From assembly GCF_963576615.1 (NCBI RefSeq), contig NC_088708.1:26853191-26917190 (forward strand): a DNA stretch of 64,000 nucleotides, written 5' to 3'. Of this stretch, positions 34,489 through 46,860 are shown piece by piece; position 1 is the stretch's first letter; each line of letters begins with the position of its first letter. Both the position numbers and the translations under genes were made by a program. The notes beneath the pieces are model-generated. The model was given only the letters and a program-made list of their open reading frames with translations. It was not told where the DNA came from and made no database searches. This stretch comes from Watersipora subatra. Its lineage: Eukaryota; Bryozoa; Gymnolaemata; Cheilostomatida; Watersiporidae.

Positions 34489-37400
34489 AAGAGAGGAAGA
34501 GAGAGGAAAAGGGGAAGAGAGAGGGGAAGAGAGAGGGAGAGATAGGGAAATAGAGGGAGGGAGAGGGAGAGAGAGAAAGAGGGAGAGAGAGGGAGATAGA
34601 GGGAGATAGAGACAGATAGAGAGAGAGGGGGGAGAAAGAGAGAGAGGAAGAGAGGGAGAGAGAGGGAGAGAGAGGGAGAGAGAGGAAGAGAGGAAGAGAG
34701 GGAGAGAGGGAGAGAGAGAGAGAGGGAAAGAGACGGAGAGAGGGGTAGAGGGGAGAGGGAGAAAGATGAAGGTAGGGTAAGGGAGAGGGAAGGAGAAGGG
34801 AGAGAAGGTCAAAGAGAAAAAGAAAAGAGAGAAGAGTAAACATATGCTGATGATGAAATCTATATACTAAACTAACTCGTTCTATCAGACTTCACAACGA
34901 CCTTTCTCAAATAATGGAAGTTGATGATGTATTCTAGTACATAGTAGGCCTACACAATAAGACTTGGAAATGTAAGAGATTTGTATCAACTCAAACTGTC
35001 TCCAACCTTCAAAGATCTTCATGATATGCAAGCATTACACAACGCTCTTTTCTCGGATGACACTGGAACAGCTATTTTGCACAATTAGTTTGGCTCTACA
35101 GCAAATAATAGATAAGAAAGTTGCCAATAAACAGCTTATTGATCCTGAAAGACCTAAAATGCCACACAAAAACTAATTTATCCTTTTGTATGTATCTAAA
35201 TAAGAAAGCTCTAAAATGACGCATATTGTGCTAGAGGCAGTTTTATTAGCATTTGTATTATCTTTGTTTTATTAAATATGTTATCAGTTTAACTTTAATT
35301 TATTTGCAGCAACTTTATCAACTATGATTTTTATATGCTGGATACAGCGCTGATTTATTTAAATAAAAAAGATTAGCAGCTCTTTTCAGTGCAATCAACT
35401 CATCCTACACATATTTAGTATATTACATACATAATGTATTTAAATTTATCTGTAATTCTGATTTATATAGTAAAAACCTTGACAAGCAAGTTACTATAAA
35501 ATTATATCATCATTTAGCATCTGTTCAAGTGCTGACTGCCAACAGCTCTCCGCTGACAATTTACTAAAATCTGATTGATGGCACTATTTTTATTATAGTT
35601 ACTTTAACTTCTGATAGAATTTATTAAACATCATTCATGAATTTGTATCTGTCTATGCCTATGTCATTCTACTGTTAGAACTATTGTGAAGATAAAGATT
35701 TCATGTCTATGCTGAAATTTATCTAAAAAATTATTTAGAGTGTAAACCACCTAACCTTGACTATATGAGTAATTTGTCTTTTCATCATGAAAATGTTGTT
35801 AGCATATTAAAAAGTATATTCCAAGGAATGCGGTTATGTTAGTTTTATAGAGCGCAGAGTTTAGCTGTCGTTGTAAATTCTTGAGGAGCACCGCTATATG
35901 ACCTTTTCACAGCCTTGAGAGTTCATAGACGTACATGCATGCTAAACAACTTTTTAAAAGGGCAAAAAACTTTGGTGTAGAATTGTTTAGAATAATAAAA
36001 TTATTTGCAGGGGTGAGGCAATATAGAAGATTATTCAACATATTCAGATAATACCAAGCTTTACGAATGCAATGAATAATGACAGGTTGCGCACAGTGCT
36101 TTGAGCTCCATCAAAAGGCACTCAAGCACCGTTAGACAAAAGTGTCAAACAGTGAGATAGGAAACTCTTGATAGAAATGATGTGAGAAAAGAACATTCTA
36201 GGCAAACATTTATCTATACTCTACACAAAATCTCAAATTTGTATACAAAACTTGTCAAGAAAACCACGGATTGGATAATAACTTATCACTGCTGGAGGGC
36301 CAAGTTTAAATGAGGCACCACCAGAAAAATTTTCTTCAGAGAGTAAAGCGAGGAAATTGCGGGCAGTAGGCCTACATTTGGACCAGTTTACCTAACTCCA
36401 GTGACTAATGCTAAGTGATTGCCAAAATAATACAATGCCATCAAAGATTATGGCTAACGATGTATGAAAAATCTATCAGATACCAGAATAGAATGCCTGT
36501 GGTATAACTTAAGCTAATGTTATGCGTGGTTACCTCTACATCTGTATTTAGTATGCTTGAGACATTCAGAGATTCAACACCCAATTCTCACTTTGTCAAA
36601 CCACTGACAGCATACAAATAAGTTGCCAACAAGGTCTGTCATCCCTATGAGTGACATGTCCATACATGTGCCTTCCTTATGTTCAGTAGCAACTGTTTGG
36701 TTCACTAGATTATACATACACCGCACATATTTTTGCATTTGTGTTACAGGTTTCAAAATCTTGCATAAATGCGTTATCTAGAGTATTAGTATTGTTCCTT
36801 TCGCACATTTGCCAAACAGAGTTTTCTGTTCCGGAATACCAATACACTACATATACCATAGTATGTTTCAGTTATTATTCACCTTCTGTTGCTACAACCT
36901 TCAATTCACCATCTTGACTTTTCGGCAATACTGTTAAATAACTGAAGTTTAAATTTTGTTCAACTCACTCATTAATTCCTGATTTTTGTCTTATCTTTCT
37001 TGTTCTGTCATGTAACGAAAAACATCATTTTATTGACGACTAGCCAAACACCAGCATGGCTAATAGAATAATTACCAAATGAATTTGAGTAACTTACCTG
37101 GAAAGCTGGATCTTTACTAAAATCTTTACTAAAACAATACCAGTGTTTTGGGCCAGCTTAATAATCGTTATGCGTAACGGTCAACAATGCTAGTTATTAA
37201 CTTCAAGCAAGCACTTTAATCATTAGTATCTTAACCAATGCAATGACTATTTGCCCAATGAGTCCATTGTATTCCGCGTAGCTTAATAGTTAGGTTCGCC
37301 AACTTTAGATCTGGAAGTCCCGAGATCAAATCCAGTGCCGTGTGAGTTTTTCATTGTTAGATTTTAATTGCTAAAACTGGACATAGAGTTTTACAAAAAG

Positions 37401-37714
37401 ACAAACACTGAGATTTATGCATGTAGATTACTAATGCCAACAAAAATTTATAGAAACAAACTTGTTCATCATGCTGGTAATTAACCTTAACTGTACGCTA
37501 GCCAACTACAGGGCTTGTTCATCATGCTGGTAATTAACCTTAACTGTACGCTAGCCAACTACAGGGCATTTGTGACACCAAATGTTTGCACTTTTCTACT
37601 GCCTTTTTCTCATTTCTCTTCTCCTTTCAGCAACAAGTAAGATGCTTTGGACTACATAAATGATGCACTACTTCCTTGTACAACCGGCTTAGTTCTCTGA
37701 ATTCATGTTAGACC

Positions 37715-37790
<76 letters not shown>

Positions 37791-37867
37791 GGTCTAACAT
37801 GAATTCAGAGAACTAAGGTAGGGATAGATAACAATTTGTGATATTGCAGCCTGTTCTGCATAAATTG

Positions 37868-37939
<72 letters not shown>

Positions 37940-40900
37940 TATAGTCAATTTATGCAGAACAGGCTGCAATATCACAAATTGTTCTCATTCATTTAGCATA
38001 TTATACTTGTATTTTATTGTATTAAATTATTTCTCACTTTCTTTTGTATATGGCTTTATTCTTTCAGGTGACTGTTCCGCAAGCTTCCTTGCAATATTAA
38101 ACTAGAATTTATTACACTATATTACAATGTATTTCATTATATTGTATATTATATTGTTGTATAATATTATATTGTTTCATGCTACTTTTTGATCATTGAA
38201 TGACACATAATGTACTAATATGCTTTGTTTCGCATTGTACAATAGTTCATATATATGATGGTAGCTTGACAATGAAACAACTACAAGTCATGAATTGTAC
38301 TGTTGTAGCGTGCTTTGGGAAACTGTACTTAATAGCAAGATTTTGTTAATATAAAGACATGCCTGCTCATGTAGTAGCTCACATGTACACATGTATGCAG
38401 TCAAACTCCCAAGTAAAGCCTTGGTTCTGCACAATGTATATTTCACTGAACAATTATTAAAAAGGTTTTAAGCTATAAAACTTGTTTATAACATAACATA
38501 AATTCTCGCCTACATTTTCTACCTGAAATGGCCTCTTTATTGGAACAGGCTACAGAGCCAAGATATTTTGAAGTGAGTCAGAAAGATATGTTCAACATAC
38601 TGCCAACTCACACTTACGCTGTATACGAAAAAATAATCATTCTTTCTTACAGCTGGATGTTACTCGCAAAATCATTTTTCCATTCTAGTCAGTTCTCCTC
38701 TATCTCATATTCAAATGATAACATCAATCTGATGTACTAGTAGCTATTTTCCTAGAAGGTTCTAGTGCAAGTACCTGGTCAAGCTTACTAAAGAAGAGTT
38801 AATGAGATGCTAATCAGCTGACAAAGGTCAATGTAGGGTCAGTTTAAGGCAAATCAAATATCTAATCCTACTTCGCTATTACTTCAATTTTATTGAGAAA
38901 TTCCACAAATGCGCATAAACATTGGCTTAAAACTGAAGTACCTAACACTGGGTTGTTTTGTCACTTCTATTCAAAAAACACGATGACTAAACGAGCTTTA
39001 ATGCAGCTCTGATGCAAATTAGCTTTGCGGTCGTACCATTTACTCAGCATTTCCTGTTATAGTCTACACGTTTCTAATTTTATTCAAAATGTACAATTTT
39101 AACAACAGCTTGTTTTTTGTGATTGAATAATGTTGTCGCGTGTTTGTCAGACTCACTTAATATGTTTTAATTAACATGTTGATCAGAAATTGATATTTAG
39201 TCGATATCCAGTGACCTTATGCTATGACATTTTAGTGTTATGCCAAATCAACATGTTTGTTTAGTAGAATTGAAAAGAAATACTTAATCACAAATAATTT
39301 ATGAAAGAATTGAAGTTGCAAGAAGTGGCCAGGCTAACAACAGCATTAAAACTTCTGAATACAATGAATGTTACAAATTATTAAGTTAAGGTCGATTACT
39401 CGTTCAATTCTTCGAGATCGTAGGTCAAATTTAATTTGGTGTTTTTATCAACTATTATAAACATATATCAACTTTTGATTTTATTATGTTGCATATCAGA
39501 CTTCCATACAGGTACTTATATTACACTATACTGTACTTTAATGTATTGAGCTGAGCTCAAGTTAGACTCAAGGACATCTCGTTTGATAGTTCAAATATCT
39601 GCCATTCGTGTGAATTGCATTAAGGCAGGTAATACTCAGTGGTTCTGAGCAAGTTTCCTATTACAAACCATCTTCTAAAAATCCTGCATTTAAGGAGCAA
39701 AGCTGCACCGATTGTCCTGCAATAATTGCCTGCAAGATACCTGTACTAAATATTGATCAGATGTTTTGGTGATTGTACGTTTTTTGTAATTGTATAGTGA
39801 TGAGGATGTTTTTACTAATAAAAGTGTAAACTCGTAATGTACAAAAAGTGCTAATTCTTTATCGCTGTCAATTATTTTATATTGCATCATATCAATTACC
39901 TTGATTGATTGTGGAAATAGGTAAATCACTATCAAATTACAATTTCAATTTACTAAAGAGATATTACTGTGTAAGAACATTTTGTCTGGCGTAAGCGTGT
40001 TTTATCTGCTTGACCTAAACCTCTTACCTGTCTTCTTAAAGCAGAAATCTTTCAACGAGCAACAAACATACGTTTAGAAAGCTAAGACAATTTTAATGTT
40101 TTTGTAACTATTTAACATTTTTTTTATGTATAAATATTTTGTTTAATTATATTAGTTACTGATAAAGCTTTGATAACCTTGATTTAGTACTTTAATATTG
40201 TATTTTTGTGTCATATTTTTATATTGCTTTTTGTATCATGCTTTTATACTGTATTTTTGCAACAGGTGCATTATAGCGTTTAAAAAGGATACAAAATTAT
40301 GAATTGAATAAATGTTTAGAAAAAAATAAATACAGTATTTGAGAATCAATAAATGCTTGTTGGATTGTATGAATTCCCAAACAGCTATAGCCATAGTTTT
40401 ATCTCTGTAAACAAAACTCTCACCTTACAATGTAGTAACCCAAGCTACACTCATAGGTATTACCTTTGATTTTGAGCAAAAAAGACAATCAATCTTCAGA
40501 GGTATACAGAGATTTTGTAAAGGTCCTCAAGATGGCCGTTTCCTACACATCCTATTATGCAACCTGTGATTTCATCGACAGAAGATTCAGAAATGTGGCA
40601 TTACCACTAATTACCATCAAACTAAAACCCGTAATACAAAGCTGAAGAAATACGTATTTTTGATTGGGGTAATAAGTCATAGTCTTTTATATTTAAGTTG
40701 TCATATTAATAACACATCACAAGGTAATCATAACAAATGATGTAAACTCTTTCCACAATCGCCTGCTTTACGCTAGGAACATTATATGCCGTAGGCAAAG
40801 ACAGCCTTGTAGAAATTTTGCAGTTTCAGTTATAAATTAATAGTTTTACTGACTAGTGTGATCATTACTACAGCACAGCTCTATAGAATGTGATTTGTAA

Positions 40901-43013
40901 AAGCCGTTTCAATGATCTGTTACCCCAGTTCGTGCGGGCAACCAGCAAGAGAGAACTTTGGTTGCGCTTGGCTAATTAGTAAAATTATATCAAACCATTT
41001 AAATTAATATTAAGAGAAATTTTTCATTTAGTTGCATAAAGTTTGCTAACAAAAAGATGAAATTACGATATTTGAATATGATTGCTATAAAGATAAGATG
41101 ATATTAAGATAAGAATTTAAGGCGAAAAATCTGCCCGCTCTCACTAGTTTTAAAGCCTCCCTCAGCCTTTGATCTCAGAGCATAGAGTGTCGTATGCGAG
41201 TCAGTATTTGTTTGATGTCGGAGTGTTAGTCGCTCCATTGGGCTAACGACTGATTAAACCTTGATAATTATAAAATATTCCAACAAAGCTCATTACGTTG
41301 TAAATTTTGGTGAAACCATTATTACGAGTCTTTGTAAGGAACCAGTTCTTTGAACTCGGTTCACACCGCTCAGCCTGGCTGAGAGCCAATCATAATTTTT
41401 ATTTTCAATAAATTGATAAGCAATTGCTAAGACTCAAGTGCTTATATGTCTCTGATCCTCAGGCTAAAAACTCTCTGCCAATTTACTTTCATATTTGAGA
41501 CGCTTCAACGCCCCTCCATCCTAAGCAATTAGCCGCTAGAGCTCCGAATCGTTTGATATCAAATGTAACATTTTATCATAATTTGCCGATTGTGTTATGC
41601 CTTTGTTGCTATGCGCTCTGGCGCCAGTTACTGTAAATTACGGCCAACTTTGACTGACTAATTTTATTTCTTGATTTATGTTTGACAAGAGCGAAAGTTC
41701 CACAGCTAATCCGCCGCCCCCAAAGATATGTTCGAAAAAGATACGTTCAATTTGAGCACCAAAACTTTTCCTTAATTGTTCAACTTAATGTGTATGTATG
41801 CTCCTTTCACAAGACTTACTGAAGTGTAAGTATGCTCCTTTCATAAGACTTACTGAAGTGTAAATATGCTCCTTTCACAAGACTTACTGAGATGTAAGTC
41901 TGCTCCTTTCACAAGACTTACTGAGATGTAAGTTTGCTTCTCTGACAAGACCTACTGAGGTGTAAGTATGCTCTTTTCCCTTACTGAGATGTAAGGATTC
42001 ACACTGAGACTTCACACTTACTGAGATGTAAGGATGTTCCTCTCACAAAACTTACTAAGATGTAAGTTTGCTTCTCTCACAAGACTTACTGAGGTGTATA
42101 TATGCTATTCTCCAAAGACTTGCTGATGTGTCAGTATGCTCCTTTCACAAGACTTACTGAAGTGTAAGTATGCTCCTTTCACAAGATTTACTGAAGTGTA
42201 AATATGCTCATTTCGCAAGACTTACTGAGATGTAAGTATGCTTCTCTCACACGACTTACTGAGATGTAAGTATGCTCATTTCACAAGACTTACTGAAGTG
42301 TAAGTATGCTCCTTTCACAAGACTTATTGAGATGTAAGTTTGCTCCTCTCCAAAGACTTGCTGAGGTGTAAGTATGCCCTCTTACTAGACTTACCGAACT
42401 GGGAGTAAGTATAAAAAAGAACAAGCTAATCATATTCAGTGGACCTCTATTTGTATCAATAGATAGATATTCAGAGAATAATCTAGAAATGGCTGACAAG
42501 TTCATAAGGTTATAAAATGCAAAAGCTGTAGAACCCACGCTCTATAAAACAGTGCATTGGTACTAATTTGTTTTGGAAATATTTAAAGATGCAACAACCT
42601 ATAAATTTTTTTTCAGATGTTTTGTAAACAAAATGCCACGGTCTGTGTACTTCATGTTTGAGGATTTCATGTCCTGTTCAATGCGCTTACATTTGCGTCA
42701 GCGCCTACTTGTCATGTTTACACCTTAGAGAGTCACAAGAAATCGTGTGGTACTTTCAATTGAGGCCTCCCTGAAGCCTCCATAATAAAGCCTATTCGTA
42801 CTAAACTAATTTTAAATAAACAAAAATACAGTGCTTATATACATTCCATAACTCAGTTTAAAAAATTCCTAGAAAAACTGGAGAAGATCCAGAATTTGAC
42901 TAAGATCCACCATATAGCCGTGTCTGCAATAGAACTACTAATAGATACATGCATATCTCTTACCTCTTGGTTTTTGTAAGCATAACAGAGCATCTCCAAC
43001 TCTGCAGGTTTGT
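30529..43013 (-). CDS. Putative multi-exon gene of unknown identity (exon-like segments only)
   Basis: Several minus-strand segments have good acceptor and donor pairs and an open, protein-like frame. They are 43013-42964 (KPAELEMLCYAYKNQE, donor GTAAGA), 37156-37098 (GPKHWYCFSKDFSKDPAFQ, donor GTAAGT), 33385-33300 (DGSQADSTKRALLAV then SGDAHKIANEFLA, donor GTGAGA), 31617-31572 (EMSDARNELNLTND, donor GTAAGA) and 30644-30529 (DPCSAVIRHRNCRADANAHQ then FNDWQRYEPVKLPMLQKP, donor GTAAGT). I do not recognise the protein. The phases do not chain directly (33300 and 31572 end in phase 2, while 31617 and 30644 need phase 1), so exons are missing or some of these are false. Long introns would hold the minisatellites, SINEs and palindromes of this interval. 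Confidence 0.25.
31127..31186. repeat. Tandem duplication, about 29-30 bp
   Basis: AAGGAATGAACCAACATACA then CATATGCGT occurs twice in a row. Confidence 0.7.
32201..32412 (-). mobile_element. SINE-like repeat, copy 3, with tRNA-like promoter boxes
   Basis: Read on the minus strand it has the head CTGGCAGTCCGGTGGGCCGT, then a tRNA-like middle with B-box-like GAGTTTGATTCC, then the tail CTCTTATTATAGTAAG. This copy shows best that the tRNA-like part is internal and the conserved head lies upstream of it. Confidence 0.6.
34280..34845 (+). repeat. Purine-only (GA/GGA)n tract
   Basis: About 560 bases almost wholly A and G on the plus strand (GAGAGGGAGAGAGAGG-like). Frames of 202 and 179 codons read on the minus strand as Ser/Leu/Pro low complexity and are products of composition, not genes. 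Confidence 0.9.
34846..37097. other. No gene firmly seen
   Basis: AT-rich. A weak minus-strand exon candidate ends near 36535 (LGVESLNVSSILNTDVE followed by GTAACC). Nothing else is supportable. Confidence 0.3.
37272..37345 (+). mobile_element. tRNA-derived SINE-like fragment
   Basis: GTAGCTTAATAGTTAGG resembles an A box region, and CCCGAGATCAAATCC, about 35 bases downstream, resembles a B box. There is no CCA-ready acceptor stem, so it is more likely a SINE promoter relic than a tRNA gene. Confidence 0.4.
37461..37566. repeat. Perfect 53-bp tandem duplication
   Basis: The unit starting CTTGTTCATCATGCTGG and ending CCAACTACAGGG is present twice without a difference, indicating a recent event. 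Confidence 0.85.
37688..37817. repeat. Long palindrome with (TA)n core, first of a pair
   Basis: The left arm CTTAGTTCTCTGAATTCATG (continuing to CCTGCA) is perfectly mirrored by TGCAGG..CATGAATTCAGAGAACTAAG, 31 bp per arm outside a core of about 70 bp of alternating TA. Confidence 0.9.
37830..37983. repeat. Long palindrome with (TA)n core, second of a pair
   Basis: The left arm AACAATTTGTGATATTGCAG (continuing to GACTATAA) is mirrored by the right arm ending CTGCAATATCACAAATTGTT, about 44 bp per arm around a (TA)n core with one CA interruption. It starts 12 bases after the first palindrome. Confidence 0.9.
37984..41790. other. No gene seen
   Basis: AT-rich sequence with no supportable exon, apart from a weak minus-strand candidate ending at GTAAGAGG near 40026. 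Confidence 0.4.
41791..42410. repeat. Minisatellite, 34-bp unit, about 17 copies
   Basis: Consensus ATGCTCCTTTCACAAGACTT then ACTGAAGTGTAAGT. Each unit contains the inverted pair ACTTAC and GTAAGT six bases apart. Copies differ by substitutions and a few truncations around 41975-42010. Confidence 0.85.
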
Positions 43014-44097
43014 CTGGAAAAAATCACATACTAGGTTAGGTATTAAAAGCATTTTGTCTGACCTTTGTAAAGATATCGGCCAAGATGAACCAATCATAAA
43101 TCAATCAGAAATAAACATGAAAAGGTAAATTAAATATACTTATTAAACAATGTATATTTCAAAGAGTTGGATATCAAAGAAGCCATTGGCAGCTACAGAT
43201 ATCAACTAGTTTTTATCAGGGAAAATTTTCACATGTGTAGGTTGTCATGCTTATGTTATATCATAACGCAAGCGGTTCAAGGAAATTAAATTTGTTTCCA
43301 TTTAGTCTACTTTTAACGGCTGCCAAATCAAATTAAAAAATAGATTACAAGCCGGATGAGTAAGCATTTCCAAGGCAATTTAAAACTCATTATGGTCTGT
43401 CGCTTGCCCTGGTCTGACAGTCTCCATTAGATAAATTATTTCTAAGAGAGCTGATCATGGCAAGTCTGCTAACTCATGCTGACTTACAGATGATATTTTA
43501 AAACCTCATTGATATAATTATATATATAATATATTGATATAATTAAGGGTGGCTCTAAAGAGGTAAATTCTTAGAATATTTTTCGTGCAGGTAGAGATAG
43601 ATGTTTATTTTATAAGGACAGCTTAACAAAACAAGTCATCAATTGAAAAGCGTATGATTGTTTCAAAAACCTATTTTGGTATATAATGAAAAGGCTGACA
43701 GAGTTCTGCTTTTATCTTGGTAAAGTAAAGTTCAAGTTAAAAATCTATTATATTAATAACATAACAGGAAAACACAGACTTGAAACTAACGTTGAAATTG
43801 CGCTACAAATTTGTTTTTGTGTCAGCCTTCATCAAATGCGATAAGGTAAACACAAATTAATGTAAATTATAAATTCATATACCATTGCTATGCTTCTATA
43901 TAGATAAACTGAAAACGAAATTGATGTATGATTACCTAACCTTAGTAGTTTCAATTCTCTCTTGTATAAATCTTGTTTTTGGCTTTTTTGACACGACATG
44001 GCATACCTTTCTTTCTTTTTATTAATTTTTGTGTGACATCATATGCAAAACATTTATTTCTATTATTTAAAAATTATTATGCACTGCTCAATAAAAG

Positions 44098-44320
44098 TAT
44101 ATATAAAATTATGTATATGCGGGTGTATATATAAATATATATCTATACACATATATATATATACATGTATATATCTATACATATATATATATATCTATAC
44201 ACATATATATATATACATGTATATATCTATACATATATAAATATCTATACATATATATATATATATACATGTATATATATATAAAAACATATATATCTAT
44301 ACACTCTATATTTATATATT
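44098..44320. repeat. Compound TA-rich microsatellite
   Basis: Repeated (TA)n with TATCTATACA and TACATGTATA interruptions in several near-identical blocks. Confidence 0.85.
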
Positions 44321-45970
44321 TTAAGGAACATGCGGAGAAAAAAGTTTGAAAACTTGCTGGTTTACATATGCCCTTACCAGCAACAGGAAATATTACGAGC
44401 ACAGGATGTTAGCTGGTGCCACCTTGCTAAGCTCATAGAATATGTGGCATGAGGTTAGCTGAGGCTTAAAAAGCTTACATATATGAATACAAACTAATGA
44501 ATGTTTTGGAAGTTGACTCATTTGCTAATATTGCACATTTCAATGGCACCAAATTTAACATTGTAATGAGATACTTCATAGGGTCTTCATACAATTACCA
44601 TGGTAATGCATATCAATTATCATAATCACGCATGTACCGAATTATAATGTATATAATTTGTGATTTAGTAATTAGCATATAGGTTGTAACGGTTCGTGTT
44701 TACATTGAAACACAAACGGTACTGAAGAGGAGGGGTTACCCTTAACATAAAGTTCGTCTGCCATGTCAGTTTAGAGACTGACACATGTCTGCGCCAGAAA
44801 GACCGGTCATTTTAATATGGTCTCATGCATAAACAATGTCTTTTCTTCTTCCGCTCGTCTCTAATCGTGTTTGTACGGCAAACTGCAGCAATAGAAAGCA
44901 ACGAGTAGACCAGTTGTATGCGTTTTAGATAAGTAAGCAAATCAGTTTGTATCCTAGATATAGATTGAAAAACTGCTGGTAGTTGTATCATACGCTGTAT
45001 ATTCACCCTTGGTCATACATTTGGGATCCTAGTTTCAGGATGCTATATAATCACAATAAGACTGACCTCTGATGCCATACTAGGACTCAAAATCTTCTCG
45101 TGACGTTTACATAACTTTTTTATATTCTTTCTGTAAATTTTTAAAACTTTTATGAAACACTCTCATTCAAACAATAAATTACATTATTGGAACAACGATC
45201 TTACACCCTTGATTAAACTTTACATCAAATATTCTGCTGTTAATTTAGTAAAAAGGTCAAGGATGTGCTTGTTTTGTCAACAATGGGAAACAAACTAACT
45301 TATGATGAACTTGTTATTTGTAAATGAATGCTTTATAACAAATTGTAATAAACAATATTAAGAAGCTTTCAGGCTATCTGTTCTATTAGCACAAACGGTA
45401 ACAAACTAGTACAACTGTCTACTTAAGAATAAAGCCGACAGTTTGGATATTCAAAATAAAAATGAAGTAAATTATATGTTTATCAAAAAAATGAATATGG
45501 TACATGATGTATTCATTGAAGATAAGATTATGGTAAATAGCATGAGTGTTGAATAAACGAATAAGGTAAATGGTAGGAGCTGATGTAATTATACAGTCCA
45601 AGAACACAAGCTAAAAGCTAAATAGAATGATAAGCAATCAGGGTTAGAGAAGTATGCAGGAGTTTTTACGACGAGATGCTCTTTCTCTTTACGAGTTGCT
45701 CTGCTCAAAATGCTGATCATGCGGAAAATGTTGAGTGTCTTCAGAGATTCATAGTGATACCTTTATAATTGGTGAATTGTATTCCCGTGTTAATTACACA
45801 TTATTTAGTGTCAACTAGAAAACTGAGCTTTGCTATTTAATAAACATGACAGCTGATTAAAGTGACAAAATTTTTCTCATATTATTTTCTACTGTATATT
45901 AGTACACTGACAGTGCCACGCACCATGAGAGACTGTCATGTGTAATAACTATGTGCACAATTATTACTAG

Positions 45971-46127
45971 ACAAGGACAAAGTGGTCGAGTGGTGCAGTT
46001 GCTAATGCGTGTGGTTATAGAATGGAGTATCTGAGTGCGATTCTTTTGTGAGGTAATCTTTTTTCCTAACACTATTAGCATGGTTTCGGACAGACAGACG
46101 GACACAGCTGTTATTATAGTAAAGATT
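45971..46127 (+). mobile_element. SINE-like repeat, copy 4 (lacks head)
   Basis: A tRNA-like start (GTGGTCGAGTGG, then B-box-like GAGTGCGATTC) runs into the shared tail GACACAGCTGTTATTATAGT. The upstream head of the other copies is missing. Confidence 0.55.
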
Positions 46128-46860
46128 ATTATTTTCAGAAACTAGTAACTAATATAAACATGAAAGGTCACAATTAGCAGGTTTTCTATAGGCGGCATTC
46201 CTACACTGCAGATGAGAAAGTGAAAAGTATATGTAATATAATATATTATACAAAAACTCAAAAAGTACTTGATATGCTTCTAATCATGTCTTGTTTGCGT
46301 ACTTGACTTTTACCAGGCAGTTATGACTCTCAAATTTATATAGCATGTTGCTAGGCATGTCCTCAATGAAATAAATTGCATCGGGAGGCATCGGCTTTCA
46401 TTTCACGATGGCTGATAAGATACACTGGACTGATATTTTATTATTTGACAAGAATCTCTTTCAGCATTCAATTACTTTTTGAACAAAAAATTTTGTCACA
46501 CGCTTTGAAAATAGACATTCTATGAAAATGAGTTGATACTATCAATGCGTCAGCCCAATCAGATAGAAAATTAATCTAAATCATTTTAATTGATCAATTC
46601 TTGAAGCGAACAACTGTATGTTATCACCATGGTTACCACTTATTAAATATTCCCTCATTATCCTATTCGCAATTGGTTGGTGATATTATACAATGAAAGC
46701 AAAATGCTAATGATGTGAAGAACAGTTTGTGCAGTATTAGAATGATGTATTACCTTTGATGTTACATATCTACTCAAGCTAACCCGAGTGTCTTGTCACT
46801 ATTCATTTTGTCGTCCCCTCGCGAACATCAAACCAGTGAGTCCGTCATCAAGAATTTACA

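Larger units (their letters stand above)
43014..46860. other. Region upstream of Msx; no gene firmly seen
   Basis: Contains the TA-rich microsatellite and SINE copy 4 listed separately. The Msx promoter and 5' UTR should lie just left of 46861, but no core element is distinct. Confidence 0.4.

Noticed and set aside
34235-34843. Open frames of 202 and 179 codons on the minus strand and 107 codons on the plus strand
   Set aside because: They lie in the purine-only (GA)n tract and encode pure Ser/Leu/Pro or Arg/Glu/Gly low complexity; composition explains them.
37272-37345. A functional tRNA gene
   Set aside because: Box A- and B-like words are present, but the acceptor and anticodon stems do not form convincingly; it looks like a SINE promoter relic.
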